Source: Epiperipatus broadwayi (Eukaryota; Onychophora; Udeonychophora; Euonychophora; Peripatidae). Taken from it: DNA of 64,000 nt. Below the pieces are notes generated by a model, which saw nothing but the letters and a program-made list of their open reading frames with translations, was not told the DNA's origin and made no database searches. The stretch spans positions 12,831,254 through 12,895,253 of the forward strand of contig JAQFVV010006197.1 in assembly GCA_028023455.1 (NCBI GenBank). Direction: 5' to 3'. Numbering within the stretch: the first letter of the stretch is position 1; each line of letters opens with the position of its first letter. This document shows positions 11,802 to 22,773 of this stretch, piece by piece. The position numbers and the translations under genes were made by a program.

Positions 11802-13061
11802 ATAATCCTTCCTTACTCCAAAAACAGGTCTTTACAATTTTTTTTTTGGTCTTCTGTTTGATATTGGGGCCTGGGTGATCTCTGTTCTTCTGTTGGTTTC
11901 CTGAATATCTCATTTTGTATTTTCTTCAGCTTCACTACATTCCGAGTCCATTGTTTTTCTTGACTTACTTAGTCAAGCTCACTTTAACTATTTCTAGTTT
12001 TCCCCAAATTTTGGTAGTTTTTTCTCTATCACTAGTGCCCATGGAAACTGTATGTCTTCAATGACTCATTGGTGGCCATGGTTTACATGTCTCCAATATT
12101 CTGTTCAGTTCTATATTTAAATGATTACTACTTGTTTAGACAGTTTCCCAATGATTATACCTTCAATCCATTTTTTTTGATCAGGTCATGTATCAAAATT
12201 TTATCACCTATATTATATAGTTTTTTTCACTATCATATTAAAACTGTTTGCCCATTTTTGGAAGTAACATTGATAGTTTCATATGCAATTTTTTGCCCAT
12301 CAAGAACTCCGCTGGAGATTTTCCTGTAAACGTCTGTGTGCAATAATGTTGATGTAGCATAGCATCATATAAAGCTTGTTGCATGTTCATATTATTAGTC
12401 TTTCTCAGAACCTTTTTAATTAATTGAATGGCTTTCTCAGCTAGGACATTTGATTATGGATGGTATGGAAGTGCACAGATGTGTTTGATGCTTTGAAAAA
12501 ATCTATTTCTTGAGCAGTAAATTCAGTGCCATTATCAGAAACAATTATTTCTGGTAATCTGTGGCTTGAAAAAAATGTATTTCAAACTTTGTATAGTTTC
12601 ACCACTCCACCCACTTAGAGTATGTATCCATGAGTATGAGAAGTATTTTCCCATTGATTGGATCTATCTGGTGTAATTGAAGCCTCTGCTATGGTTTAGT
12701 TGCTTTAGGCCAATGAATATACTCCTTGGGTTTCATCATTTCGAACTGACAAGCTGTACATTTCTTAATATGTTTCTCAATGTCAATGATAATCTTTGGC
12801 CATTAGACATAGCTACATGTTAACACTTTTGCATGTACAGCACTTAGATGCCCTGTGTGAAATAAATATTCTTACAACCTTTCTTCTATCTTCTCTTGGT
12901 ATTACTACCCTATTCCCCATTAACCCACAACTCTTGTTGACTGATAACTTGTGTGCCCAAAACGCAGGTGGAATGCATTATGGTTTCTTATGTGGCCAGC
13001 CATTTTGCTACTGTATTGCTATTTAAGATTTCTGACTGTAGGACATCTATACAATTGATTT

Positions 13062-13376
13062 CTATTTCGTTAATATGTAGTTCATCTTCATCTGGATTTT
13101 TAGATAAAGCATTAGCATCTCTGTCCCCTTCTTATATAACAGCTTATAATCATATGATGACAATATATTTCTCCACCGCAACATATGTGGGCTCAAAAGG
13201 TCAATTACTAGCTTATTGTTTGCTAATACTCCCAATAATGGCTTGTGATTGGTTACTGTGTGAAAAGACCTACCAAATATATATTGGAAAAATTTATTTG
13301 AGCTGAACATAAAAGCCAAGGCCTCTTTGTCAATCTGGCTATAGTTTCTCTCAGATTTAGAGCGTCCTTGATGCAA
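13062..13376 (-). pseudogene. Gypsy RNase H fragment
   Basis: This 104-codon open frame is the RNase H region: SERNYSQIDKEALAFMFSSN, then FHTVTNHKPLLGV and MLRWRNILSSYDYKLLYKKG. The Glu of the KEAL motif is kept, and TNHKPL stands where TDHKPL is usual. The frame breaks on both sides. It sits between RT and integrase of the minus-strand Gypsy. Confidence 0.8.
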
Positions 13377-14421
13377 AGGCTATGGGTCGTTCACCATTGT
13401 AACATGAATGACACACTGAAGCATCTGTCATTAAGCACACTTTGAGATTAATATCAAAATGAACCAGTAATTTGTCCAAGGATAGCAGGGCTTTGGTTTG
13501 TAGAAAAGCTTCCTAATGAGTTAACCACTGCCATTTTTTATTTTTCTTTAATCTCATACAGAGAGTTTGCTACTTTAGTCCCATTATGTAAAAAATGATT
13601 CACAATAGTTTATCAAACCCAAAAATGCCTGGAGCTCTTTAACATTTCTGGGTGTGGCCTGTTTTTCTATTGCTCTTACTTTCTAAAGCAATGGTCACTT
13701 ACCCTTGTCCGAGATAAGAATATTAATTCATATTCAATACTTTTCTGAGCATTTAATTTGACTCTGAATCTGCAATTTTTTTACATACCTTAAACAGACT
13801 TTGTCAAAACACCACTTCTGATCATGCTCTTATATATATCATCAAAGTAAGGTATTACATCATCTAATCTCTGTAATAAAGCATTAATTTTTGCTTGAAA
13901 TATGTTCGATGCCATTGAAATCCAAAACGGTAGGTGACTGATAATCCCACAGGGGTTATTAGGTTAATATTTCTGCTAATTTATCCATCACCAATATTTG
14001 GTGAAAAGTGGAACTTATGACCAGTTTCATAAAATGTGATGTGTTTTGCAGACTGGCTAATACCTGTCTCACATTAGGTAATGGATACATTCTCTTATTT
14101 GAATATTTATTTATCGTTACCTAATAATCCCCACATATTTGGATTTGCCCATTGGGTTTCATTATTACAATTATAGGCATGGCTCAATCTAATGTTTTTA
14201 CTGGCGACAATATGTCTTTATTGTAATTTTTTCCTTGTCTTTTGTTTTCTGCATGTATGGGATTTTTCATAGTCTACATACAACTAGACAAGCATTTTCA
14301 ACTAATTCAATATCTATTGAACACATTGATTTTATACCCACTCCTAACTGAATAAATCTGGATATTTATTTTTGAATTTCTTGTTCAAGGGAAATTTTTT
14401 TTTCAATAATAACTTGAACTC

Positions 14422-14736
14422 CTATTGCTTGGAACCATTCCCTTCTGATTTCACTATGTACAATAGTAATTTAATTATTTTTCCGTGGTATCTAATTGGT
14501 GCTTTTACTTGCCTCACTAATTTCAGCACATTCCCAGTCATACCTTGAGCCTTAACAGCCATTGATAGTGTGTTACAATCTACTTCAGATATAATAGACA
14601 TCCCTGAGCCACTATCTATCTCCATTGTAATCTCTTTTCCACAAATTTGCAATTTCATCATAAATTGTTTTGCTCTTTGAACTTCCATGTTTTTTACAGC
14701 ATGAGTGTTAGATTTATCTCCCTTATTTTTCTGCAC
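14422..14736 (-). pseudogene. Gypsy aspartic protease fragment
   Basis: This 104-codon open frame contains MEIDSGSGMSII, the active-site Asp-Ser-Gly region of a retropepsin, about 35 residues in. The C-terminal part (KAPIRYHGKIIKLLL) is consistent with the region linking protease to RT. It lies between the damaged zinc knuckle and the RT of the same element, as expected for a Gypsy pol. Confidence 0.75.
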
Positions 14737-15695
14737 CTGAGTTTCCTCTCTGCTCTCCCCATTCCCAAATTTTCTACATACATATGCTAAAATGTCCCTT
14801 CTGCATTTAAAACATGTGTACTGCTTCCACTTACAATTTTTGCTCTATGACCTATTTTTCCAAAGCAGAAGCATATGGCTTTATTTCCTTTTTCATATTC
14901 CAGTTTTCACAGATTAATACATTTTTTATTCATCTTAAAAACTCCTGTATTAATATTATTTTCAGATTTAGTTTTGAAAGCATAAGCTACCTCTAAAATT
15001 AACTCTTAAGCTATTTCTTTCTTGATAGTCAATTTCATAAGTTAGATCAGTTTCTGTTAGGAGCTGTTGTCTGAGCCTATCATCAGACATGCCACAGAGT
15101 AACTAGTCTATAAGTATTTCTTCAACAAACTTTCCATACCCACAATCTTTTGCAAACTCCTTCAGAATTGATTGCACTCTTTTACTGTTTCATAGACTGT
15201 TTTCTATTCTTTAAATGTAAGCGAGTTATATGGCAGGAAGGATATTCACTTAATTTTTCATATTAGTCCTCATAAGGTATGTCATCTGAGTGTCATAAAA
15301 CTATATCTCAATAACTTTCTTACCAGAAAAACCTAAGAGTGCTGTGACTTTTCATTTATTGTCATCTATTCCATTTAGTGTAAAAAAATGTTTGATTTGG
15401 GTTAAGTATAATGACCATTTGGTGGCATTACCCACATCAAACTCACAATACAAGTTTGCCTCTATGATGAATTTTGAATTCTTTCAAAACTATTTTTGAA
15501 CTATCAAACCATTAATTTTCTCTCTAAGCTAGGTTGTCTTAGATCACTTATCCCTAGTGTAAGAATAACAAATTAGTACAAAAACTAATTTTCGAGGATA
15601 CCAAAGAACATAGCGACTCAGACTTCAATTTTATGCAATTTAATATATACACTGTTAGAATACAGAAGTACTATGTATACATATATATAGACACA

Positions 15696-16325
15696 TGATT
15701 ATCAAAATACGTTATTCTAATTTAATATAACCTGACCACAGCTAAAAGTCCCTTCATTTACCAAGTCTATTCACTAATATTAATAATATTGACAATATTT
15801 TTATCTTTACTATCATGACTATCCTTTAAGCCTGGTAACCCTTATGGCATTTTAAATAATAAGATTGGGGTAATCTGTTATGGCCCTAGTCAGCTTATTG
15901 ATCTTCGGGAGCTGAGATCCTGGGAATAAGATATTCCCTGCTGGTTTCTTCTGCTGCTTCATGCTTGATGCAAAAGTTGTCTCAAAGATGATAAACAAGA
16001 GCATGTGTCCCCCCCAGTTTTTATACTTTCCATTCTTTTGTTTTCTGGAATAATTAAGCAATAGGGAAAATCTGAGTGGTGGGTATGTTATCAGTTTAAT
16101 ATTGCCTCTGTAAATTTAATTAATACTTTAACTTGTACTAATTAAATTTCCTCCATTATCTGATATTTATTTTTTCTTTTGATAATAATTTATTGTACAC
16201 AATTTCTTTTAATTAATATTTTTTATTACAGCAATTCAATTAATCTTATTCCGGCTATTTATTATTTATTTATTTTCCATGAATTAAAACCTCATAACTT
16301 ATTTTATTAAAATACATATATTTCA
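15696..16325 (-). repeat. 5' LTR of the minus-strand Gypsy
   Basis: In element orientation it starts TGAAATATATG and ends at the CA opposite 15696. It aligns with 11160-11801 over its whole length, with many substitutions and indels, which indicates an old insertion. Confidence 0.8.
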
Positions 16326-17139
16326 CTTTAGACTAAAATCTAGGATAAATTTTTGCAGTTAATATTAGATATTAAATGTAAGCTGATTTATATGATGCTT
16401 ACTTAGAATCACGTATTTGATAACAATAAGAGCATTCTTTGAACACAATATATAATGCTCTTCATTTACTAACAGCAATAAATGTTATTATTACTAAATA
16501 TAATAATTGCATTTGCTTTTAACCTTCATTCGCTCTTACGTTATTTGACTTTTTTTTTAAGAGGCTATATTAACATTTTCAAATTACTAAATAAAATTCA
16601 GAAGTAAGATAATTTATCAGCTGCATAATATAACTACTTCCATTCAATATTTAGTTCATACCTTGGTTAGTTACTAATATTAATGTCAAATTGAAAAGCT
16701 CATATATTCTAATATTCTTAAAATTTCTTTAAAAATACAAATTTTAAAATATGCCACTTTCATAATAAATTTGTTTTTAAAAAAATCTTCATTCAGTAAT
16801 GTTTTATTAATAGAAGACAGCAAATAATCTGCTTGCCATGTTTTCATTTTCTGATTCAAAATTACTACTGAAGATTGGTAAAATGGTCTCACACAAAATT
16901 CATAGAATTTCTTAAAAATTCTATTATGTAAAAGCATTTAAACAGCTTTGTTAGTGTTAAAATGCAAATGTTTAAGCCATATTATAATTTCAATTTTATA
17001 TTAATGCTTTCTAAAAAATGAGAAAATTCCAAAGAGAAAAACAAAATTTAAAATAATGGAATATGAAAAAGATTGTAGTAAGATTTAAAAAAAAATGCTT
17101 GGAAGTAATTCTTTTATTCTATATTAGATCTATCTGACA

Positions 17140-17260
17140 TAAACATCAGATGATATAGAGCAAAGAATATCCTCATCCCCAGGCTGTTTTTTGCCTTCAT
17201 CAGTGAAAACTAATAATCAAATCTAGAACTAATGCATTTATTTATGCATCGAGTGGTCAT
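17140..17260 (-). repeat. Relic of family B hammerhead repeat (B5)
   Basis: On the minus strand CACTGATGAAGGC at about 17205-17193 and CCTGGGGATGAGGATA resemble the family B ribozyme. The GAAAC and stem III part has been replaced by an A-rich stretch, so it cannot fold as a hammerhead. The flanking match to family B is weak. Confidence 0.4.
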
Positions 17261-17984
17261 TTTATTCCTTTATATTTCTAAGATAATATTCCGAAACTCA
17301 AAAAAAAAAAACTTAAAATAAGATGAAGAGAAATGTTCTTCGCAACATGCAAATAAGTTATGCAATAGTAATGTCAATGCTTGGATTAATAAAAGAAAAT
17401 GGCAGAATATCTTATTATGTTGGTCTAAAGAAATATGTAAAACATTAATAAATAATGATGACGAATACAATATTTTAAAATTAGATGAGCTATAAACATT
17501 TTTAAATGTTTAATTAACTAAATATAAATACATTTGCAGTAGACAAAACACAAAATCACATATAATACTAAATTTAATTATTAATTTAACAATTTTCAAA
17601 AGTTATTCTTGTACACCAAGAATTTCAGGAAATATAAAGTCAATATAAGCAAATCATAATAAACATGAAAACGTTTGAAAGCATACATATTATTTGCAAA
17701 TATTTTTGCATATTCTAGCACACAACCGGTGAATCATCAGTTCAAAATTATATTCTCTAAATATTTATTTTGCATTTTAAATAAACACAATGCGACATGA
17801 CAACAAAAATAAATTTTAGAATCCCACAATGTACATAACAAAGTTAAAAAATGGTATGCATAACAAATATATAAAAATTAGCATAAACAAAAATGACTTC
17901 TTTTAAAATATTGAAAACTTTTAGCTAATATTAATAAATATAAATTTATTATCACACATATTTGTATCTACATACATAACATAC

Positions 17985-18085
17985 CTGATTACATGAATGG
18001 ACTTCGTATTAATAGTTTTTAATAATTCCAAAAGTTTAATCATTGTATGACCTGTATCTATAATGTCTTCAACAATCAGAACATT
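17985..18085 (-). CDS. HPRT1: HPRT exon 5/6 fused (PRPP-binding motif)
   Basis: A 101-base exon from acceptor TTTTAG to donor GTATG. It encodes NVLIVEDIIDTGHTMIKLL, then ELLKTINTKSIHVI and a split Ser codon. VEDIIDTG is the signature PRPP-binding motif with its two acidic residues. The Lys after the motif in human is His here. The length equals human exon 5 (18) plus exon 6 (83), so the intron separating them in vertebrates is absent. The phase at the 3' end (AG, then the next exon) matches human exon 6. Confidence 0.95.
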
Positions 18086-19200
18086 CTAAAATATATACAA
18101 ACAATATTAAATTTAAGTTAGATGATATAGATGTGCATAAAAACAAAACAAAAAAAAGTTTATTCATATCATTTTCTTTTTACCAAAAATAACTTATAAT
18201 CTTTTTTTTTTTAAAAAAAAAACTATCTAACTATCTTATAAGATATTAATTATAGAAAATACAGATTATTTTAAATAACACATCATCATAATTTGTTGAA
18301 AAAAATGTTCAGCTTTTAACAATACCCTAACACTATTTCCCTTCTATATAATTGAAACTCAATTTTATACATTGGTCACTATTGGCTTGTAACTAGATAG
18401 AAGTAAAAATGCTGATTACTATTCAATGATAACTGTCCTGTCATTCAGAAATTGAACAGTTTCCAGAATTGTGTATAATGAAATTCTAATGTTCTTATAA
18501 TAAAAGCAATGATCGAAAATATTGTGACTTATATCAAAAGTGCAAAAATATTGTTAAATATATATAAAACAATAAACAAGAGTAACATAAAAAAAATGTC
18601 TTCTTTGGAACAACGTTTAATTTTCTAAATATAACATTTTACTATGATGAATTATATATGGCCTTTCAATTCACAAATGCCAAGTTTAGTGATAGTGATG
18701 ATTGAGTGAAATGTGATCACATTAATCACTGCAGTTATTTCTACCTAGAAGTTGTGGAACAATCAGTTGATTAGTTATTGCTACAATTCTATATAGCAAT
18801 AGAAAAATATTGCAACAAATGATTAAAATTATTTAATAATTGGCACATGAGATAGCAGTTTCTATATTAGAGTCAGTACAATAAAGATATAAGTAATATT
18901 ACAGAAACTCAAACAAACTAAAAACATTGAAAATAGGAAGAATATTGAGATATGAAATCATAACTTGTGAAGATGCTCGAATGCCTGATTTTATTTGTTA
19001 ATTAAAAAAATAAAAAGAGTAAACATAAATTATCACTGTTAAATATAATGCTGCAAATAAAAATATTGATATGATACTAAGATTTAAAAAATTCATGAGA
19101 GAGGAAAGGGAACAATTTTAAATTAATAAAAAAATTATGTGATGAAATAGTTAAGATAGATGTTTGTATGAAGCTTTGAAAATATCATTGACATAGCGAG
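18086..19200. other. HPRT intron 4, non-coding part
   Basis: AT-rich intron with poly(A) and poly(T) runs (about 18200-18230). No element recognised. Confidence 0.5.
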
Positions 19201-20130
19201 TGTACAATACAAGATCTGTGGACAGGTGTCTGGGGATGATGATCTGTTCATATGCATTAAGAACGATGCTGGTTATATGCTATTTTCATAGCTGCATTCC
19301 TTGAAACTATAGAAGACATAAAGATAGACTTGAACACTGCCACGGGTCTGATTATAAACACAGTATACCAAGATGCTTGTAACTCTGTCAAATACCTAGA
19401 CTTAAAAGTGCATATGGAACTCCAGTGCTTCCACTAGAAAATGTTAATCAAGCCAATATACATAACAGGCCACATACATCACCAATCAAACACTCCCAGT
19501 ACTTACAAACTGGCTGGCTTAAGGGCACTTCTCTACAGAAATGCCAATCGATGCAGCTTCGAAGCTGATAAAAATACTAACATCAGAATGTATAGAGCAG
19601 ACTTATTAAAGGTGAAATATAACAAAAAACATAGACAACATAATCAGAACCTTCAAACGATAACCACGACCTCGAATCCTTCTCCCATATATAAGGAACA
19701 TACACAAGCATTTATTCACAATTTTTCATGATAATTTCAGCTTATGTTATCACCCTCCTCCCAACATTATTAGAATACTTAACAATACTAAAGATCAGCT
19801 ACCCCCAATACACACACAGCAAGCAGTATATAATATAGCATGTCCTTATGACAATTACCTCACATCATATTATGGGGAAACGAAGGCAACTTTCCACACA
19901 AACACAAACAGACCCCATGCACACTTCTATCTTTGCGTAGCCTAGTATTGTCACAGGCAAGCCCTGCATCCCAGACAACCCTAGAATCATATGCAGGAAG
20001 CGCCGCGACCTAAAGAGAAAGATCAAAGAAGCCCATTTCATTAACTTGGACTGTAATTCGATGAACAAGAGACATGTGCTATGCAATAGCGAAAAAATGG
20101 CAAACGTAATTTGCATACACTTTGCATTTC
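19200..20130 (+). mobile_element. Second Penelope-like element relic, in HPRT intron 4
   Basis: Broken plus-strand frames: 19274-19437 reads FLETIEDIKIDLNTATGLII, then YQDACNSVKYLDLKV, typical of the PLE region after the YxDD box. 19441-19731 reads YITGHIHHQSNTPSTYKLAG and onward, matching the IHPNFNIPLTYKYAG block of the copy at 5150. From about 19781 comes TKDQLPPIHTQQAVYNIACP, then YYGETKATFHTN, a GIY-YIG endonuclease relic. Stops interrupt every part. It is antisense to HPRT. It is closer to a different PLE lineage than the 4.5-kb copy, judged only by how different the two read. Confidence 0.8.
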
Positions 20131-20562
20131 ATAGCAACGGTCTTACTTCGCAATTCATTTAGCACACAGCTTTGATAATGAAGGTATTCCTTTGAAAGTA
20201 CTCAGCTAATAAACTCAATATGTATTTGATTTATTTATTGTAATTTATTTATTTGTTTACTTTAGACTCATAATTTTATTTGTGTAAAATATATATCATG
20301 CATATATTACTCGTTATTACTCAATATAGTATTTTTCTGGAGCCATCACTTTTAAGTCTGTTTTTTACCATAGGGCTAAATTGCTTGGGCTGTATATATA
20401 TAGTAAAAAAAATAAATGAATGATTTATTGCTCTAGAATTTATTAAGAAGTTTGAGCAGCTCATCATTTTACTACTGCATTAATTCACACAAGATTACAT
20501 GTATAGTTACAGATATGCGTAGAAATACAATTAAACAGTAAACAAAAATCTATAAAAATTAC

Positions 20563-20628
20563 CTTATTAGCTAGCTCATTCAAGTTTTCTATACCTATAA
20601 CTTTGACTTCATCAGTAGACCGATCATT
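20563..20628 (-). CDS. HPRT1: HPRT exon 4 (mobile loop)
   Basis: A 66-base exon in phase 0 on both sides, the same size as human exon 4. It encodes NDRSTDEVKVIGIENLNELANK, parallel to human [22 protein letters not shown]. It continues the flexible active-site loop after Ser-Tyr. Acceptor TATTAG and donor GT at 20562-20561 flank it. Confidence 0.93.
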
Positions 20629-21427
20629 CTAATAAAAATAAAAAAAAAGAATAAGCAACTGTCATTATTTGTATTGTGAAAAAGTGAAGTTAGTAGCTAA
20701 TGCATAAATTAATATTATATTAATAGTAGAAGCAATTCAAAAAGAAAAGCTGACAAAGCAACACACATAATGTTGTGTCATGCAATATTAGTAAAGAAAA
20801 AATTAAATACTTGTTGTGTTTGTGGTAACACTTCTTCTTGGCATGGAAATTTCTTCTTAAAAATTAAAAAAAAAAAAAAGAATTTTTTTTTTTTTTTAAA
20901 ACAAACAAACAAATATACAGATTTTCTGCAATTACATTTTGATCAATCTGGTTCAAACAGGTTAATACTTTATAGGATCATACATGAGTTTTAACTTTTC
21001 TGACAATGCTACCATAACTAGTTTTTAAATGGAATACCATATCAATATAATTTTCCATCTAAGTAAACAATTTAAAAATTTTATTATAAATAAAAGACTA
21101 TTATATTTATTACATTAATTTTAAATTAATAAATATAATTTGAACATATTTATTTTTTCTATGTTAATTATAAATTAAAAATAGTAGATAATTTTCAAAA
21201 TTAAAACTATGAGTAAAAACAAAAACCATTTATATCAAAGATCTGTTTCTTTAATTAAAAATAAATCATTGGTTAGCTCACTGCAGATCAATAGTTTTAT
21301 TTAGATTTTTATCTCAAGCCTTTTATTTTTAAAAATGACACAGTTAATTTTTTTATCTCAAGTTCAATTTTCCAGGAATTTAAGAAAATGCCGCATATTA
21401 AATGCATTTTCAATTTAATTAATTTAT

Positions 21428-21710
21428 AATATATATAATATTTTTGAAATACAAGCATAATTCATATACTTGGAGTTTAAATATAATATAAGGGACTTGA
21501 ACACAGACTTTCAAGCTTCTTTCAGCTATCCATTCATCTCATACCACTGATCCCCATGTCCACAACTTGTGAAAAAGATAAATGATCTCCAACATATGTA
21601 TTTTATGCTGAACCAGCGATCTAGATTATCATCTCCCACCCATATACAAAATCAGTGCTGTTTAAACTCCAAGTATATTAATTATGTTTGTATTTCAAAA
21701 ATATTACAGA
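21428..21710 (+). mobile_element. Family A hammerhead repeat, partial copy A2
   Basis: The segment from 21483 (GGGACTTGAACACAGACTTT) to about 21660 is the reverse-oriented left part of the repeat at 21738-22102. The ribozyme region (21583-21640) has lost CTGATGA through a deletion of about 12 bases, so it is dead. It is framed by an inverted pair (about 21435-21480 and 21660-21707) containing ACTTGGAGTTTAA and its complement. Confidence 0.65.
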
Positions 21711-21737
21711 TTTAGCCTGTATCTTTTAAATGGACAA

Positions 21738-22102
21738 GGTCCTATACATGAGGGTCAGAGTGACTTAAGGTCAACATGGGCATGAAAATAATAATGGCAT
21801 TAACATGGAATTTGGGCATTCCATCTTCAGATTTGTTATACAATGGATGGCTGAAGAGTTGGAGTGGAATAGATTGAAACCTGTCCATTAAAGTTTGAAG
21901 ATTTGCTTTCCAAATATAAACTGAGCACTGATTATATATGTGTGTGGGAAATTGATCTGGACCAACTGATGAGTGCTGGTTCAGCACGAAATATGTATAT
22001 TGGAGATCATTTACCTTTTTCATATATGTGTATTGGTTGTATGAGGTAGAGTGGATAGCTGAAGGGAGCTTGAAAGTCTGTGTTTAAATCCCCTATATTA
22101 TA
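21738..22102 (+). mobile_element. Family A hammerhead repeat (retrozyme-like), near-complete copy
   Basis: A non-coding unit of about 365 bases running from CCTATACATGAGGGTCAGAG to CTGTGTTTAAATCCCC. Homologous units lie at 26160-26525, 60440-60928 (inverted) and 61020-61315. An intact hammerhead lies at 21953-22009. The right end holds a weak tRNA-like pair of Pol III boxes (TAGCTGAAGGG, then GTGTTTAAATCCC), which might serve as promoter; this is inference. It sits in HPRT intron 3, antisense to the gene. Confidence 0.75.
21953..22009 (+). ncRNA. Hammerhead ribozyme, type I, intact (copy A3)
   Basis: CTGATGA at 21966-21972; stem II GTGCTG (21973-21978), loop GTT, CAGCAC (21982-21987); GAA at 21988-21990; stem III ATATGTAT (21991-21998); cleavage base A at 21999. 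Stem I is CCAA (21962-21965) with TTGG (22000-22003), internal loop TGGA opposite A, and distal helix TGATC (21953-21957) with GATCA (22005-22009). Every helix is fully paired. Confidence 0.88.
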
Positions 22103-22161
22103 TATATATATGTTATATATAGAGTAAGTTAAAAACAAACTCTTAACAAGCTTCAAAAATA

Positions 22162-22216
22162 CCCTCAACCTCAGACCGCGGTTTCTGCATCTAGCGTCAT
22201 CAGTGAGGTGTTAGGG
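22162..22216 (-). ncRNA. Hammerhead ribozyme, type I (copy C1), sense in HPRT intron 3
   Basis: Minus strand: CTGATGA at 22203-22197; short stem II with GC facing GC; GAA; palindromic stem III ACCGCGGT (22182-22175); cleavage base C at 22174. Stem I is a perfect 6-bp helix (ACCTCA with TGAGGT), a small internal loop, then CCCT with AGGG. The pair flanking stem II is C opposite A, not the usual G-C. It has the same orientation as HPRT transcription. Confidence 0.8.
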
Positions 22217-22718
22217 AATAAACATATTAGAGCTAGTCTAGCATTTTATCAAGCTGAAACTTTCAGACATTTAAATGTCCAAAAATCCAGCTATCTAATT
22301 CAAATAGCCATATGGGACTGAACAAAATTCAAATACACCATATATTAATAGCTCTAGCAATATAAAATCGCCAAAGCCTTAATAGCAAAAACTAAAATTA
22401 AACTGATAAAAAATCAAGTCAGATGACGTAATTTTAATAAAGCTCGTATTTGCAAATGTTATATATAGAGTAAGTTAAATTAGGTCATCTGACTTGATTT
22501 TTTTATCAATTTAATTTTAGTTTTTGCTATTAAAGGCTTTGGCGATTTTATATTGCTAGAGCTATTAATATATGGTGTATCTGAATTTTGTTCAGTCCCA
22601 TACGGCTATTTGAGTTAGATAGCTGGATTTTTGGACATTTAAATGTCTGAAAGTTTCAGATTTTCTTCTCAATAGTTAGGCATTGATAAAATGCTAGACT
22701 AGTTCTAGTATTTTTATT

Positions 22719-22773
22719 CCCTAACACCTCACTGATGACGCTTGATGCAGAAACCGCGGTCTGAGGTTGAGGG
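22719..22773 (+). ncRNA. Hammerhead ribozyme, type I (copy C2)
   Basis: CTGATGA at 22732-22738, GAA at 22750-22752, stem III ACCGCGGT at 22753-22760, cleavage base C at 22761. Stem I: ACCTCA (22726-22731) with TGAGGT (22762-22767), internal loop AAC opposite TG, then CCCT (22719-22722) with AGGG (22770-22773). It is the mirror partner of copy C1. Confidence 0.8.

Larger units (their letters stand above)
11160..16325 (-). mobile_element. Gypsy-type LTR retrotransposon, full-span but degenerate
   Basis: Two roughly 635-base LTRs (15696-16325 as 5' LTR, 11160-11801 as 3' LTR) enclose a 3.9-kb body read on the minus strand. In order: gag remnants; a damaged zinc knuckle near 14800 (CFKC, then LAYVC, with the His lost); aspartic protease with DSG at 14422-14736; RT with an intact YFDD box at 13838-13849; RNase H at 13062-13376; integrase with MDTYSKW near 12610 and SDNGTEF near 12520. 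A purine-rich tract lies just inside the 3' LTR (GGAGTAAGGAAGGA on the minus strand). Frameshifts and LTR divergence mark it as old. The 5-base flanks (ATACA and CTTTA) do not match, so no target-site duplication was seen. Confidence 0.85.

Noticed and set aside
1-17984. HPRT exons 7-9
   Set aside because: I looked on the minus strand for the LLVKRT, GYKPD and GYALDYNE regions and saw no convincing match; only a translated search can settle whether they are inside the window.
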